DNA of 64,000 nucleotides from Rhodanobacter sp. 7MK24. Its GTDB lineage: Bacteria > Pseudomonadota > Gammaproteobacteria > Xanthomonadales > Rhodanobacteraceae. The translations under genes and the position numbers were made by a program. Positions 34,721 to 46,370 of the stretch are shown here, piece after piece. Numbering within the stretch: the first letter of the stretch is position 1; every line of letters starts with the position of its first letter. The notes under the pieces are model-generated. The model was not told where the DNA came from and made no database searches. It saw nothing but the letters and a program-made list of their open reading frames with translations. Location of the stretch: positions 1,183-65,182 of the forward strand of contig NZ_JACYXL010000001.1 in NCBI RefSeq assembly GCF_014842995.1, in the 5' to 3' direction.

Positions 34721-37213
34721 TTACCAGCTGTAGCGCACCTTGCCGTACACGTAGGCACCGTTGTAGCCGAACGGCGAGAACGTCGAATAGGGCAGGGTGC
34801 CGTTGTTGCTCTGGCTGGCGATGTTCTTGTCCGGATAGGTGTCGGTGGCGTCGTCCACACCCAGGGTGAAGGTCCAGCTCTGCCAGCGATAGCTGCCGGA
34901 CAGGTCCAGCACCCACTTCGGAGTGAAGGTCTGGTCCACCACACCCGTCGTTGGGTTGTAGCTGGCGATGTTGCTCACGTAGCTGGTGTAGCGGCCGTAG
35001 CGGGTCAACGTGCCGTTGAAGCTCCAGTTGCCGATGCCGTACTGCTCGCCGAGGATCAGCTTGCTGCGCGGCGTGGAGTTGGCGAGGTAGCCTTCGATGT
35101 CCTGGCGGTTGAGGCGCACGAAGTTGACGCCGAGGTTGTCGAGCACCGTTGGGTTGGGTTTGACGCTGGTCACCACGTTCTGGTTGTAGTTCGCGCTCAG
35201 CGTGGTGGTGAACGTGCCGATGTTGCCGAGATCCTTCACCCAGGTGCCCACGAAATCCACGCCGCGGGTGCGCGTGTCGCCGGCGTTGGTGAAGTAGTCG
35301 ACGCTGCTGTAGTCGAGATTGGTGACGCCGTTGGCCGCGAGGTAATTGACGACGGTGGGCGACGTGGTGGAGATGGCGCCGGACAGCGCGATGCGGTTGT
35401 CGATGTAGATCTGGTACACGTCCATGCTGAGGTTCAGCGTGTCAGTGGGATTCCACACCGCGCCGAAGGTGTAGTTGCGCGACTTCTCCGGCTTCAATGC
35501 CTGGGCGCCGAGCAACTGGGCGATCTGGCTGGTCGCCGGCACCAGGCCGCTGTTGTAGATGCCGGGCGTCAGGCCTGCCGCGTTGCCTGCGGCGTAGTAC
35601 AGCGAGGAGATCTGCGAGAAGTACTCCTGGCCCAGCGAAGGCGCGCGGAAGCCGGTGCCTGCGGTGCCGCGCAGGGCGAAGCTGTCGGTGAAGTCGTAGC
35701 GCAGCGAGATCGAACCCGAAGTCGTGTTGCCGAAGTCGGAGTAGTCCTCATGGCGCACCGCCAGCGAGGCACCGAGCTTGTCGGTGAGGTTGGTTTCGAA
35801 ATCGAGGTACTCGGCCACGTCGTGGCGGGCGGCGTCCACCGCGTTGGCCGGCTGCCAGCCGGCGAAGCCCTGCGCGCCGCCGGAGACGCCCGAGGTGCCC
35901 ACGTAGTACGAAGCCAGGTCGCCCGGCGCGATCTGGTAGGTCTGGCGCCGGTACTCGGTGCCGAATGCCATGGTCAGCGCATTCGGCAGCCAGCTGACGT
36001 TGAGATCCTTGGCGATGTCGATGTCGAACGACTGCTGCCCGGCCGTGAGGATGCCGTCGCGGAATACCGTGGGCGAATAGCCGAAGTCGTGGTAGTAGGC
36101 GAAATTCATGGTGTCCTGCGTCTCGTACGAGACGCGGTTGGCGCCCTCGTTGGCCGAGACGTCCCAGCGCCAGCCGTCCACCGTGCCGCGCAGGCCAGCC
36201 ACGAACGACTGGTCGAAGGAATTGGAGTTCTCCAGCGGCAGGAAGCCGTCGGGGTAGTACGCCGCCATCAGCTTGCTCTTCGGCGACGGCGAGTTCAGGC
36301 CGTAGCGGAAGAACGCCGGCGAGATGCTGTCGCGGTTGCCGTAGTGGCCGAAGGCGTAGAACTCGACGTCCGGCGTGATGTCGTACTGCATGTTGACCAT
36401 CACGTTGTTGCTGTGCACCCATGGGTCGCCCTGGCGGTAGTTCACGCCCAGTGCCTCCCATGCCGGCGAGCGATCGTCGGGGCCGGCGCGGTTGGTGTTG
36501 TCTTCGTTGCCGCTTTCCACGGTGAAGCGCATCCAGCCCTTGTCGTCGCCGAGCGGAATGCCGAAGTTGGCCGAGCCCAGCCACTGCCGGCCGTCGCCGG
36601 CCGAGTACTGGCCGCCGCTCACTTCCACGTCGCCGCCCTGGGCGCCTTTCTTGAGGATGATGTTGATCACGCCGGCAATGGCGTCGGAGCCGTATTGCGC
36701 GGAAGCGCCGTCGCGCAGCACTTCGATGTGGTCGATGGCCGAGACCGGAATGGTGTTGAGATCCACCGGCTGCGAGCCGCGGCCGATCACGCCGTTGTTG
36801 AGCAGCATGGCACCGGGATGCCAGCGTTTGCCGTTCACCAGCACCAGTACCTGGTCGGGCGACAGGCCACGCAGCTGTGCCGGGCGCTGGGTATCCGCGG
36901 TGTCGGCGGCGGACGGCCGCGGGAAATTCAGCGAAGGGATGATGCGCGCCAGCGCAGTGGGCAAGTCGGTGGTGCCGGTCTGCTGCAGCACTTGCGCGGA
37001 CACGACGTCGATCGGCGTCAGCGCACTGCTTTCGGTGCGGTTCGCGGAACGCGTGCCGGTGACGATCACCGTCTCCAGCTTCTTGGCATTGGCGGCCGTG
37101 GTGCTGTTGTTGTTGTTGTCCTGGGCGGCGGCCGGTGTGCCGACGAGCGCGAGCAGCACGGCGGCAGCCAGCGCGCTGGGAAGCAGGATGCGATTCGAGT
37201 TGTTCTTGTTCAT
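34721..37213 (-). CDS. TonB-dependent outer-membrane receptor
   Basis: This 830-residue protein has a signal peptide ending in T-P-A-A-A-Q and an Asn-rich stretch. Next is a TonB-box-like L-E-T-V-I-V-T-G-T-R and a plug with V-N-G-K-R-W and I-E-V-L-R-D-G-A-S-A-Q-Y-G-S-D-A-I-A-G-V. The barrel ends in W (Y-G-K-V-R-Y-S-W). There is no STN domain. The plug sequence is the oligomeric 'Q-Y-G-S-D-A-I' type common in Xanthomonadales receptors for peptides, sugars or siderophores. The neighbour ggt might suggest a peptide or glutathione-related ligand, but this is only proximity. It is monocistronic, with its own terminator. Confidence 0.88.
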   Translation of the reverse strand: MNKNNSNRILLPSALAAAVLLALVGTPAAAQDNNNNSTTAANAKKLETVIVTGTRSANRTESSALTPIDVVSAQVLQQTGTTDLPTALARIIPSLNFPRPSAADTADTQRPAQLRGLSPDQVLVLVNGKRWHPGAMLLNNGVIGRGSQPVDLNTIPVSAIDHIEVLRDGASAQYGSDAIAGVINIILKKGAQGGDVEVSGGQYSAGDGRQWLGSANFGIPLGDDKGWMRFTVESGNEDNTNRAGPDDRSPAWEALGVNYRQGDPWVHSNNVMVNMQYDITPDVEFYAFGHYGNRDSISPAFFRYGLNSPSPKSKLMAAYYPDGFLPLENSNSFDQSFVAGLRGTVDGWRWDVSANEGANRVSYETQDTMNFAYYHDFGYSPTVFRDGILTAGQQSFDIDIAKDLNVSWLPNALTMAFGTEYRRQTYQIAPGDLASYYVGTSGVSGGAQGFAGWQPANAVDAARHDVAEYLDFETNLTDKLGASLAVRHEDYSDFGNTTSGSISLRYDFTDSFALRGTAGTGFRAPSLGQEYFSQISSLYYAAGNAAGLTPGIYNSGLVPATSQIAQLLGAQALKPEKSRNYTFGAVWNPTDTLNLSMDVYQIYIDNRIALSGAISTTSPTVVNYLAANGVTNLDYSSVDYFTNAGDTRTRGVDFVGTWVKDLGNIGTFTTTLSANYNQNVVTSVKPNPTVLDNLGVNFVRLNRQDIEGYLANSTPRSKLILGEQYGIGNWSFNGTLTRYGRYTSYVSNIASYNPTTGVVDQTFTPKWVLDLSGSYRWQSWTFTLGVDDATDTYPDKNIASQSNNGTLPYSTFSPFGYNGAYVYGKVRYSW

Positions 37214-37477
37214 GGTGTCTCCCCGGAGTGATTGATGCATTGCAGCAACTGCAGGCTAACGTTGCGACTGTCATGCGTCAACAGCCGTATAGACGTCCAA
37301 ATGAAACAAGTCGCCTTTCTGGAGGTGGTACGATTCTCCACATTTCCCTCCCTGCAGCCTGCTGGGTGACCCGGTCTGCTGTCCATGCGCCATCCGTCGC
37401 ATTGAAAAGCGGAGCCCGGCACCGAATAATGGGATGCTGCCGGGTCGCTTGCCCGATCAGGCAGCCACGGAGTAATC

Positions 37478-37777
37478 ATGCCCATCTACGAATTCGAATG
37501 CAGCCAGTGCGGTCACCGTTTCGACCGCCTGCAGAAACTGTCCGATGCCGATCCCGCCGACTGCCCCCAGTGCGGTGCGCCCAAGGTGCATCGTCGCGTG
37601 AGCGCACCCTCGTTCCGCCTGTCCGGCGGCGGTTGGTACGAGACCGACTTCAAGAAGGACGGCGACAAGAAGCGCAACCTCGCCGGCGATGGCGCCGCCG
37701 CCCCGCCAGCCGCCGCCACCCCAGCGGCAGCACCGGCCCCTGCCGCCCCTGCGCCAAGTTCCTCGTCCGGCGATTAG
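37478..37777 (+). CDS. FmdB-family putative regulatory zinc-ribbon protein
   Basis: This 99-residue protein begins MPIYEFECSQCGHRFDRLQK and has a second C-P-Q-C-G, the CxxC...CxxC zinc ribbon of the FmdB/CxxC_CxxC_SSSS family. After residue 65 it becomes Ala/Pro-rich and low complexity. The role is unknown; in many proteobacteria it precedes aspS, as here with one gene between. Confidence 0.88.
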   Translation: MPIYEFECSQCGHRFDRLQKLSDADPADCPQCGAPKVHRRVSAPSFRLSGGGWYETDFKKDGDKKRNLAGDGAAAPPAAATPAAAPAPAAPAPSSSSGD

Positions 37778-37848
37778 CCTGTGCGGAAGCGGCGCGAGGT
37801 ATGCCGTTCCGGCCTTCCCGAGGCCGTCATTGCCAACGGAGACTAAGC

Positions 37849-38373
37849 ATGCACAGCGCACTCAGGATCGCATCGGCCATGGCGGTGGCGCTGATGTCCG
37901 CGAGTTTCATGGCGGACGATGCAGAGGCGCAGCGATATGGTGGCGACGGCGGACCTCGGCCCGTCTATTGCGCCAGCAACGACACTCGCGGCACGCGTTG
38001 CCAGATGCCCTGGCGCGATTCGGTGCTGGTGCAGCAGTTGTCCAAGGCGCCGTGCGTCGAAGGGCAGACCTGGGGGCGCGACCCGTACAGCGTGTGGATC
38101 AAGGGCGGTTGTCGCGGCAACTTCGGCGATGCGCGTGCCTATGGTCGCCCCGGTTACGGGCCTGGCCCTGGCCAGGAAGTCTATTGCGCCAGCAACGACA
38201 ACCGCGGCAACCGTTGCCAGGTGCCCTGGCGCTACTCGGTACTGTCGAGGCAGATGTCCGACGCCGGCTGCATCGAGGGGCGCACCTGGGGCAGCGACCC
38301 CTACAGCGTGTGGGTGAAGGGCGGCTGTCGCGGCCAGTTCCGCGATGCGCGGGACGTGCGGCCGCGCTGGTAA
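37849..38373 (+). CDS. secreted DUF3011 protein with two repeats
   Basis: This 174-residue protein has a signal peptide (MHSALRIASAMAVALMSASFMA). It contains two near-identical 55-residue DUF3011 units at about 38-93 and 108-165. Each runs Y-C-A-S-N-D-x-R-G, then R-C-Q-x-P-W-R, then a C-x-E-G-x-T-W-G-x-D-P-Y-S-V-W-x-K-G-G-C-R-G-x-F core. The conserved cysteines suggest disulfides in the envelope. The function of DUF3011 is unknown. ATG at 37849 starts the signal peptide. Confidence 0.85.
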   Translation: MHSALRIASAMAVALMSASFMADDAEAQRYGGDGGPRPVYCASNDTRGTRCQMPWRDSVLVQQLSKAPCVEGQTWGRDPYSVWIKGGCRGNFGDARAYGRPGYGPGPGQEVYCASNDNRGNRCQVPWRYSVLSRQMSDAGCIEGRTWGSDPYSVWVKGGCRGQFRDARDVRPRW

Positions 38374-38472
38374 CCGCGCGGACTGGCCGCTGCCGGCCTT
38401 CGGTAGCGGGATGCTAGAATTCCGGGTCTTTCTTCCTGTTCCCCAAGGGCTGCGGCCCGGAGTTCCAAGCGC

Positions 38473-40236
38473 ATGCGCACGCATTACTGCGGCCTCATCG
38501 ACGAGTCGCTGATCGGCCAGACCGTCACCTTGTGCGGCTGGGTCAACAAGATCCGCCTGCAGGCCCATGTGGCTTTCGTCGATCTGCGCGACCACGAGGG
38601 TCTGGCGCAGGTGGTGGTGGAGCGCGAGAACGCCGACGCGTTCGCCGTCGCCGGCGAGCTGGGCAACGAGTACTGCGTGCGCGTCACCGGCACGCTGCGC
38701 AAACGCCTGTCGGTGAACGACAAGCTGCGTACCGGCACGGTGGAAGTGCTGGCCGATACGGTGGAGGTGCTCAACGCCGCGAAGGACCTGCCGTTCGCGC
38801 TGCACGAGAACCCCAACGAAGACCTGCGGATGACCTACCGCTACCTCGACCTGCGCCGTCCCGAGATGCAGGCGATGATGCGCAAGCGCATCAAGCTGGT
38901 GCAGGCGCTGCGTCGCTATCTCGACGCGCGCGGCTTCCAGGACATCGAGACGCCCATCCTCACCAAGGCCACCCCGGAAGGCGCGCGCGACTACCTGGTG
39001 CCCAGCCGCGTGCATCCGGGCCAGTTCTATGCGCTGCCGCAGTCGCCGCAACTGTTCAAGCAGATCCTGATGATGGCGGGCTTCGACCGCTACTACCAGA
39101 TCGCCCGCTGTTTCCGCGACGAGGACCTGCGCGCCGATCGCCAGCCGGAATTCACCCAGCTCGACCTCGAGTTCGCCTTCGTCGAGGAAAAGGACGTGCA
39201 GGATTTCGTGGAGGAACTGATCCGCCACGTGTTCAAGGAAGTGCAGGGCGTCGAGCTGGACGCGAGCTTCCCGCGCATGACGTGGGCGGAGGCGATGCGC
39301 CGCTTCGGTTCCGACAAGCCCGACCTGCGCATCACGCTGGAACTGGTGGACGTGGCCGAGGCACTGAAGCACATCGAGTTCAAGGTGTTCGCCGAGCCCG
39401 CCAACGACGCGGCCGGCCGCGTGGCCGCGCTGCGCGTGCCGGGCGGTGCGGCGCTGTCGCGCAAGGAGATCGACGGCCTTGCCGAATACGTCGCCAAGTA
39501 CGGCGCCAAGGGCCTGGCGTGGATCAAGGTGGACGACCTCGCCAAGGGCCGCGAAGGCATCAATTCGCCGGTGGTGAAGTTCCTCGACGACGCAGCGCTG
39601 GATGCCGTGCTCAAGGCCACGGGCGCCGAGTCCGGCGACATCGTGTTCGTGGGCGCGGGCAAGTGGAAGGCCGTCACCGATTTCATGGGCGCGCTGCGCC
39701 TCAAGGTCGGCAAGGACCGCGGCCTGGTCGACGAGGGCTGGCGCCCACTGTGGGTCACCGACTTCCCGATGTTCGAGTACGACGAGGAGGAGCAGCGCTA
39801 CGTGGCCCTGCATCACCCGTTCACCGCGCCGAAGATCGACGACATCGCCGATCTCAAGAGCCATGCCGCCACCGCGGTGAGCCGCGGCTATGACATGGTG
39901 CTCAACGGCAACGAGATCGGCGGCGGTTCGATCCGCATCCATCGCCCGGAGATGCAGAGCGCGGTGTTCGAGCTGCTCGGCATCGGCGCGGACGAGGCCG
40001 AGATGAAGTTCGGCTTCCTGCTCAAGGCGCTGAAGTTCGGCGCGCCGCCGCATGGCGGCCTGGCCTTCGGCATCGATCGCATCGCGGCGCTGATGGCCGG
40101 CACCGAATCGATCCGCGACGTGATCGCCTTCCCCAAGACCACCAGCGCGCAATGCCTGATGACCGACGCGCCGTCGGTGGTGAGCGAGGCGCAGCTGAAG
40201 GAACTCAGCGTGGCGGTGGCGATCGAGAAGGCCTGA
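38473..40236 (+). CDS. aspS: aspartyl-tRNA synthetase
   Basis: This 587-residue class II synthetase has an N-terminal OB anticodon-binding domain ([12 protein letters not shown], then L-C-G-W-V-N). Motif 2 is [18 protein letters not shown], the GAD insertion domain spans about 290-420, and motif 3 is G-G-L-A-F-G-I-D-R. It charges tRNA-Asp. Whether it is discriminating or also charges tRNA-Asn cannot be decided from this window. Confidence 0.97.
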   Translation: MRTHYCGLIDESLIGQTVTLCGWVNKIRLQAHVAFVDLRDHEGLAQVVVERENADAFAVAGELGNEYCVRVTGTLRKRLSVNDKLRTGTVEVLADTVEVLNAAKDLPFALHENPNEDLRMTYRYLDLRRPEMQAMMRKRIKLVQALRRYLDARGFQDIETPILTKATPEGARDYLVPSRVHPGQFYALPQSPQLFKQILMMAGFDRYYQIARCFRDEDLRADRQPEFTQLDLEFAFVEEKDVQDFVEELIRHVFKEVQGVELDASFPRMTWAEAMRRFGSDKPDLRITLELVDVAEALKHIEFKVFAEPANDAAGRVAALRVPGGAALSRKEIDGLAEYVAKYGAKGLAWIKVDDLAKGREGINSPVVKFLDDAALDAVLKATGAESGDIVFVGAGKWKAVTDFMGALRLKVGKDRGLVDEGWRPLWVTDFPMFEYDEEEQRYVALHHPFTAPKIDDIADLKSHAATAVSRGYDMVLNGNEIGGGSIRIHRPEMQSAVFELLGIGADEAEMKFGFLLKALKFGAPPHGGLAFGIDRIAALMAGTESIRDVIAFPKTTSAQCLMTDAPSVVSEAQLKELSVAVAIEKA

Positions 40237-40333
40237 CCTTCCATTCCCCTTTCCTCCTGCAGGGATGAGGTGGCCAGAATGACTGGATGAGGGGAAGCTT
40301 GCGTTGAGCAAGATTGGGCTCCTCATCTCAGTC

Positions 40334-40352
40334 CTCTCCCCGACGGGGAGAG
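40334..40352. repeat. short palindrome CTCTCCCC-GAC-GGGGAGAG
   Basis: An 8-bp perfect stem with a 3-base loop lies in the aspS-lipase gap. Similar 'cctctcccc..ggggagagg' palindromes are frequent dispersed intergenic elements in related genomes. It has no T-run. Confidence 0.5.
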
Positions 40353-40377
40353 CGAGCAACGGCGAAGCGCGGAACTG

Positions 40378-41010
40378 ATGACCCAACACGTGATCCTGTT
40401 GCACGGCCTGTGGATGCGCGGCTTCGCGCTGGGCATGCTGCATCGCCGGCTGATCGCCGACGGCTATCGCGTGCATCGCTTCGACTACCTGAGCGTGGCT
40501 TCGTCGCAGGAACGCATCCTCGCGCGGCTGCAGGCGCGGATGGCCGACTATGCTCCCGATACGGTGCATCTGGTGGGGCACAGCCTGGGTGGCCTGCTGG
40601 CCTTGCGTGCCTGCCTCGATGCCACGGCGTTGCCGTCGGGTCGCGTCGTCTGCCTCGGTTCGCCGCTCATGGGCAGCGCGGCGGCACGCGCCTTCGCAGC
40701 GTGGGGGCGTGGTGGCGAGGTGCTGCTGGGGCACAACCGCGACTTGTTGGAGCAGGGCTTCGAACGCTGGAATGGTCCGCGCGAAGTCGGCTTGATTGCC
40801 GGCCGCCTGCCGCTGGGGCTCGGCGCGATGCTGGGCCAGCTGGACGGCGAGCACGATGGCACCGTGGCGGTGGAGGAAACGCGCCTGCCCGGTCTGGCCG
40901 ACCATCGCGTGGTCGAGGCCAACCACACCGGCCTGCTGTTCTCGCAGGAAGTGGCGCGGCAGGTGGACGCCTTCCTGCGGCATGGCCGTTTTGACGCCCC
41001 CCAGGCCTGA
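40378..41010 (+). CDS. alpha/beta-fold hydrolase, lipase-like
   Basis: This 210-residue protein starts with a beta strand and oxyanion motif V-I-L-L-H-G-L-W-M. The nucleophile elbow is V-G-H-S-L-G-G-L, followed by G-S-P-L-M-G-S and a late Asp/His pair (D-G-T-V-A-V-E-E-T and V-V-E-A-N-H). This fits PGAP1/triacylglycerol-lipase-like alpha/beta hydrolases. There is no signal peptide and the substrate is unknown. Confidence 0.8.
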   Translation: MTQHVILLHGLWMRGFALGMLHRRLIADGYRVHRFDYLSVASSQERILARLQARMADYAPDTVHLVGHSLGGLLALRACLDATALPSGRVVCLGSPLMGSAAARAFAAWGRGGEVLLGHNRDLLEQGFERWNGPREVGLIAGRLPLGLGAMLGQLDGEHDGTVAVEETRLPGLADHRVVEANHTGLLFSQEVARQVDAFLRHGRFDAPQA

Positions 41011-41090
41011 TTCCGGCGCACTGGCGGCGATCTGCCCGTATTGCGGTAAAATCGTCCGCTTGTCTCTCTTGAGCACGTCCGGGAACCGCC

Positions 41091-41819
41091 ATGGGTAGAG
41101 GTCCGTCCATCGAAGGCCGCAAGAACGCCGAAGACGCCAAGCGCGCCAAGGTGTTCACCAAGCTGATTCGCGAGATCACCGTCGCCACGCGCGCCGGCGT
41201 GGCTGATCCGGCGAGCAATCCGCGTCTGCGGGCGGCGGTGGACAAGGCGCTGGCGGCCAACATGCCCAAGGACACCATCGAGCGCGCGATCAAGCGCGGC
41301 TCGGGCGCCGACGGCGCCGGCGAGGAAATGCGCTACGAGGGCTACGGCCCCGGCGGCATCGCGCTGATCGTCGATTGCTTCACCGACAACCCGGTGCGTA
41401 CCGTGGCCGACGTGCGCCACGCGCTGACCAAGTATGGCGGCAACCTCGGCACCTCCGGCTCGGTGGCCTTCCAGTTCACCCGCTGCGGCGAGCTGGTGTT
41501 CGTCACCGGCGGCGATGCGGCGAAGGAGGAGAAGGTGCTGGAAGCGGCCCTGGACGCCGGTGCCGACGACGTGGTGAACGAGAACGGCGAAAGCACGGTG
41601 CTCTGCGCACCGGAAAACTTCGAAACGGTGCAGCAGGCGCTGGCCGCGGCTGGCCTGGAGTCCGAGCACGCCGGCGTGAGCATGCGCCCCAACAACCGCA
41701 CTGCGGTGAGCGGCGAAGCGCTGGAGGCGCTGCACACGCTGCTGGAGAAGCTCGACGCGCTGGACGACGTGAGCGAGGTCTACCACAACGCCCTGTTGCC
41801 CGCCGAGTCCGGCGAGTAA
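41091..41819 (+). CDS. yebC: YebC/PmpR-family protein (TACO1-like)
   Basis: This 242-residue protein starts [20 protein letters not shown], the YebC N-terminus, and has the conserved [12 protein letters not shown] and E-G-Y-G-P-G-G-I-A motifs. The family binds DNA or ribosomes and is linked to translation of polyproline stretches and to transcription control. The gene sits immediately upstream of ruvC, the usual place. Confidence 0.95.
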   Translation: MGRGPSIEGRKNAEDAKRAKVFTKLIREITVATRAGVADPASNPRLRAAVDKALAANMPKDTIERAIKRGSGADGAGEEMRYEGYGPGGIALIVDCFTDNPVRTVADVRHALTKYGGNLGTSGSVAFQFTRCGELVFVTGGDAAKEEKVLEAALDAGADDVVNENGESTVLCAPENFETVQQALAAAGLESEHAGVSMRPNNRTAVSGEALEALHTLLEKLDALDDVSEVYHNALLPAESGE

Positions 41820-41850
41820 GCACTCACCCGCCTTCGCATCCATCACCCTG

Positions 41851-42372
41851 ATGACCCGCATCATCGGCATCGACCCGGGCAGCCAGCGGACCGGCGTGGG
41901 CATCGTCGATGTCGATGCGCAGGGCAAGCTGGTGCACGTGTTTCACGGCGCACTCGCGGTGGCTGGCGAGGCGAGTTTCCCGCTGCGCCTGAAACGCATT
42001 TTTGACGAGCTGAATGACATCATCGCCGCCCATCGCCCGGACGAGTGCGGCATCGAGCGCGTGTTCATGGCGCGCAATGCCGACTCTGCCCTGAAACTGG
42101 GGCAGGCGAGAGGCGCCGCGATCTGCGCGGTGGTGAGCCAGGGGATCGCGGTGCACGAGTACGCAGCGACGGAAGTGAAGCAGGCCGTGGTCGGCAGCGG
42201 CCGCGGCGACAAGGCCCAGGTGCAGCACATGATCGGCGTCCTGCTCGGGCTGAAAGGGCCGATCCAGGCCGACGCCGCCGATGCGCTGGCGGTGGCGGTG
42301 GCGCATGCGCACACCCGTTCCAGCCTGCAGCGCGTGGGCATCCCGCGCACGGCATGGAGACGTCGCCGATGA
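41851..42372 (+). CDS. ruvC: crossover-junction endodeoxyribonuclease RuvC
   Basis: This 173-residue protein starts [20 protein letters not shown] with the first catalytic Asp. C-G-I-E-R-V-F and D-A-A-D-A-L-A-V-A follow, carrying the remaining acidic residues. It cuts Holliday junctions. The stop overlaps ruvA by 4 bases (ATGA). Confidence 0.95.
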   Translation: MTRIIGIDPGSQRTGVGIVDVDAQGKLVHVFHGALAVAGEASFPLRLKRIFDELNDIIAAHRPDECGIERVFMARNADSALKLGQARGAAICAVVSQGIAVHEYAATEVKQAVVGSGRGDKAQVQHMIGVLLGLKGPIQADAADALAVAVAHAHTRSSLQRVGIPRTAWRRRR

Positions 42373-42962
42373 TCGGTCGCCTGCGCGGCATCCTCGTGTC
42401 GAAGCAGCCGCCATGGTTGCTGGTGGAAGTGGGCGGGGTCGGCTACGAGCTGGAAGCGCCGATGTCCACCGTCTATGACCTGCCGGGCCTGGGCAAGGAA
42501 GTGACCTTGCTCACCCATTACGCGCAGAAAGAAGACAGCGTGTCGCTGTACGGCTTCCTCACCGACGCCGAGCGCGCGCTGTTCCGCAATTTGCAGAAGG
42601 TCTCGGGCATCGGCGCGAAGATCGCGTTGGCGGTGCTGTCCGGCGTCTCGACCAGCGACTTCGCGCGGCTGGTGCAGGCCGGCGACGTGGTGGCGCTGAC
42701 CAAGATCCCCGGCATCGGCAAGAAGACCGCCGAGCGCATCATCGTGGAGCTGCGCGATCGCTTGGATGGCATGGCGGTGAGCCTGTCCGGCGCTTCGCCG
42801 GCCAGCGCACCGCTCGACGCGGTCGGCGAGGCCACGGTGGCGCTGCAGCAGTTGGGTTACAAGCCTGCCGAAGTGACGCGGCTGGTGCAGAAGGTTGCCG
42901 CCGACGGCGACGATGCCGAAACCATCATCCGCAAGGCGCTGCGCGCCGCGCTGGGGAGTTGA
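42369..42962 (+). CDS. ruvA: Holliday-junction branch-migration protein RuvA
   Basis: This 197-residue protein starts [20 protein letters not shown]. It has an OB domain, two helix-hairpin-helix motifs (V-S-G-I-G-A-K-I-A and [11 protein letters not shown]) and a C-terminal RuvB-contact domain. ATG at 42369 overlaps the ruvC stop. ruvB is not next; a potassium transporter gene intervenes. Confidence 0.95.
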   Translation: MIGRLRGILVSKQPPWLLVEVGGVGYELEAPMSTVYDLPGLGKEVTLLTHYAQKEDSVSLYGFLTDAERALFRNLQKVSGIGAKIALAVLSGVSTSDFARLVQAGDVVALTKIPGIGKKTAERIIVELRDRLDGMAVSLSGASPASAPLDAVGEATVALQQLGYKPAEVTRLVQKVAADGDDAETIIRKALRAALGS

Positions 42963-42964
42963 TC

Positions 42965-44866
42965 GTGGGTTACGACGTACATCAAGGCATGGGCGATGCC
43001 GAAACCAAGAAGCGCCTCGCGGCGCTCGCGCTGGGCGCGATCGGCGTCGTCTATGGCGACATCGGCACGAGTCCGCTGTACACGCTGCAGAGCACGCTCA
43101 GCATGGACGGGCTGAGACCCACGCAGGAAAGCATCTTCGGCGTGCTGTCGCTGATCTTCTGGGCGCAGATCATCGTGGTGTCGCTCAAGTACGTGGTGTT
43201 CATCATGCGCGCCGACAACAAGGGCGAGGGCGGCATCATGGCCCTGATGGCGCTGGCGCTGCGCAGCGTGCGCGAGCAGCCGAGGCTGCGCTGGGGGCTT
43301 GCGATTCTCGGCATTTTCGGCGCGTCGCTGTTCTACGGTGACGGCGTGATCACGCCGGCGATTTCTGTACTGGGCGCGGTGGAAGGCGTGAAGGTGGCGG
43401 CGCCCGGGCTGGGTCATTGGGTGGTGCCGTTGACGGTGGTCGTGCTGCTGGTGCTGTTCTGGCTGCAGCGACGCGGCACCGACCACGTAGGGCGACTGTT
43501 CGGGCCGGTGATGGTGGTGTGGTTCGTGGTGATTGCCCTGCTGGGCGTCAACATGATCCTGCGCAATCCGCATGTCCTGTGGGCGCTCGATCCGATGTAT
43601 GGCGTACGCTTCTTCCACACGCACGGGAGCAAGGCGTTCATCTCGTTGGGCGGCGTGGTGCTGGCGCTGACCGGAGCGGAGGCGCTGTATGCCGACATGG
43701 GGCATTTCGGCAAGCGGCCCATCCGGATGGCCTGGTTCAGCTTCGTGCTGCCAGCGCTGATCCTGAATTATTTCGGCCAGGGCGCATTGCTGCTGGACCA
43801 GCCGGGAGCCATCGACAGTCCGTTCTTCAAGATGGTGCCGTCCATGATGCTGTACCCGGTGATCGGCCTGGCCACCGCGGCTGCGGTGATCGCTTCGCAA
43901 GCGGTGATCTCGGGTGCATTCTCGATGACGCGCGAGGCGATGTCGCTGGGGTATTCCATGCGCATGCCGGTAGTGCACACCTCGCGCGAGATGTCCGGCC
44001 AGATCTTCGTGCCGTGGGTCAACAGCTTCCTGCTGGTGATGGTGCTGTTCGCGGTGCTGCATTTCGGCAGCTCCGACTCGCTTAGTGCGGCTTATGGCAT
44101 CGCGGTGACCGGCACGATGAGCATCACGACCCTCCTGGCGCTGTTCGTGGCACGCCATCAGTGGGGCTGGAAACTGCCGCTGGTGGTGGTGGTGGGCGCC
44201 TGCTTCCTGGCCATCGACCTGGCGTTCTTCTCCGCCAACGCGATCAAGATCGAGGCCGGTGGCTGGTTTCCGCTGGTGCTGGGCGTGGCCGTGTTCATCG
44301 TGATGACCACGTGGCGCCGCGGCCGCGAGCTGGTGGTGCGCGAGATCAAGCAGGGCGGTCTGGCGCTGGCTCCGTTCATCGAGGCCATGCGCAAGCATTC
44401 GCCGCTGCGCGTGCCGGGTACGGCGGTGTTCCTCACTGCCAACCAGAACGCGGTGCCACATGCACTGTTGCACAACCTCAAGCACAACAAGGTGCTGCAC
44501 GAGCGCAATGTGCTGCTGACGGTGGAAGTGCTGGAGTCGCCAGTGGCCGACGCCGATGAGCGCATCCACATCGATGCGCTGGGTGACGAGTTCTACGGTA
44601 TCGCGTTGCGCTTCGGCTTCGCCGAGGATCCGAATGTGCCGGTATCGCTGTCGCAATGCTCGCGTGCGGGCGCCTCATTCGACATGATGGACACCACCTT
44701 CTTCCTGTCGCGCGAGAACATCGTGGCCGACAAGCGGCGCCCTGGTATGGCGCTCTGGCGCGACAAGCTGTTCGCCTTCATGTTCCGCAACGCCCTGCCG
44801 GCGACCGCATATTTCAAGATTCCGGGCAATCGGTTGATCGAACTGGGCGCTCAGGTCGAAATCTGA
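42965..44866 (+). CDS. kup: Kup-family potassium uptake protein
   Basis: This 633-residue protein has about 12 membrane helices up to residue 450 and a cytoplasmic tail. Family motifs are [13 protein letters not shown] and [12 protein letters not shown]. It imports K+ with protons. I chose GTG at 42965 because GGGGAG lies 6-7 bases upstream; TTG at 42959 and ATG at 42989 are alternatives. It begins 3 bases after ruvA, so it is probably co-transcribed with the ruv genes. Confidence 0.93.
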   Translation: MGYDVHQGMGDAETKKRLAALALGAIGVVYGDIGTSPLYTLQSTLSMDGLRPTQESIFGVLSLIFWAQIIVVSLKYVVFIMRADNKGEGGIMALMALALRSVREQPRLRWGLAILGIFGASLFYGDGVITPAISVLGAVEGVKVAAPGLGHWVVPLTVVVLLVLFWLQRRGTDHVGRLFGPVMVVWFVVIALLGVNMILRNPHVLWALDPMYGVRFFHTHGSKAFISLGGVVLALTGAEALYADMGHFGKRPIRMAWFSFVLPALILNYFGQGALLLDQPGAIDSPFFKMVPSMMLYPVIGLATAAAVIASQAVISGAFSMTREAMSLGYSMRMPVVHTSREMSGQIFVPWVNSFLLVMVLFAVLHFGSSDSLSAAYGIAVTGTMSITTLLALFVARHQWGWKLPLVVVVGACFLAIDLAFFSANAIKIEAGGWFPLVLGVAVFIVMTTWRRGRELVVREIKQGGLALAPFIEAMRKHSPLRVPGTAVFLTANQNAVPHALLHNLKHNKVLHERNVLLTVEVLESPVADADERIHIDALGDEFYGIALRFGFAEDPNVPVSLSQCSRAGASFDMMDTTFFLSRENIVADKRRPGMALWRDKLFAFMFRNALPATAYFKIPGNRLIELGAQVEI

Positions 44867-44883
44867 TCGGCCATAATGCCGGC

Positions 44884-45925
<1,042 letters not shown>

Positions 45926-45933
<8 letters not shown>

Positions 45934-46339
45934 GCGCGAACCCTTCCGCTGGCCGGTGCGGGTGTACTGGGAAGACACCGATGCCGGTGGCGTGGTCTAC
46001 CACGCCAGCTATCTGCGCTTCCTGGAGCGCGCCCGCAGCGAATGGCTGCGCGCGCTGGGCATCAGCCAGATGGCCTACAAGGAAAGCACCGGGCTGGCCT
46101 TCCTGGTGCGCGAGATGCAGCTGGATTTCCTGCGCGCCGCCCTGCTGGACGATGAACTGTCGGTGACGGTGGCTGTCAAGGAACGGCGCGCAGCCAGTAT
46201 CCTTTTCACCCAGACGATAGATCGTGCTGACGGTGCCTGCCTGGTTCGCGCCGGGGTGCGCGTGGCCTGCGTGGATACGCGGCGCATGCGCGCCGTAGCC
46301 ATGCCTGCCGATCTGTTCCCCGAATCATCCCCTCTCTGA
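45926..46339 (+). CDS. ybgC: acyl-CoA thioesterase YbgC (Tol-Pal associated)
   Basis: This 137-residue hotdog-fold protein has the 4-hydroxybenzoyl-CoA-thioesterase-type active site [16 protein letters not shown]. It precedes tolQ in most gammaproteobacteria and overlaps the ruvB end. ATG at 45926 has GGGGA upstream; ATG at 45917 is also possible. Confidence 0.92.
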
Positions 46340-46370
46340 CAACCTTGCCGACGCGGAGTGCCCCAAGCCA

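Noticed and set aside
37262-37310. MetJ-box-like AGACGTC upstream of the second TonB receptor
   Set aside because: Only one good half-site is present and no MetJ-type regulator is in the window, so a methionine link is not supported.
37843-41076. Minus-strand open frame of about 1077 codons opposite aspS
   Set aside because: It is a shadow of aspS; no domain, signal peptide or ribosome-binding site fits.
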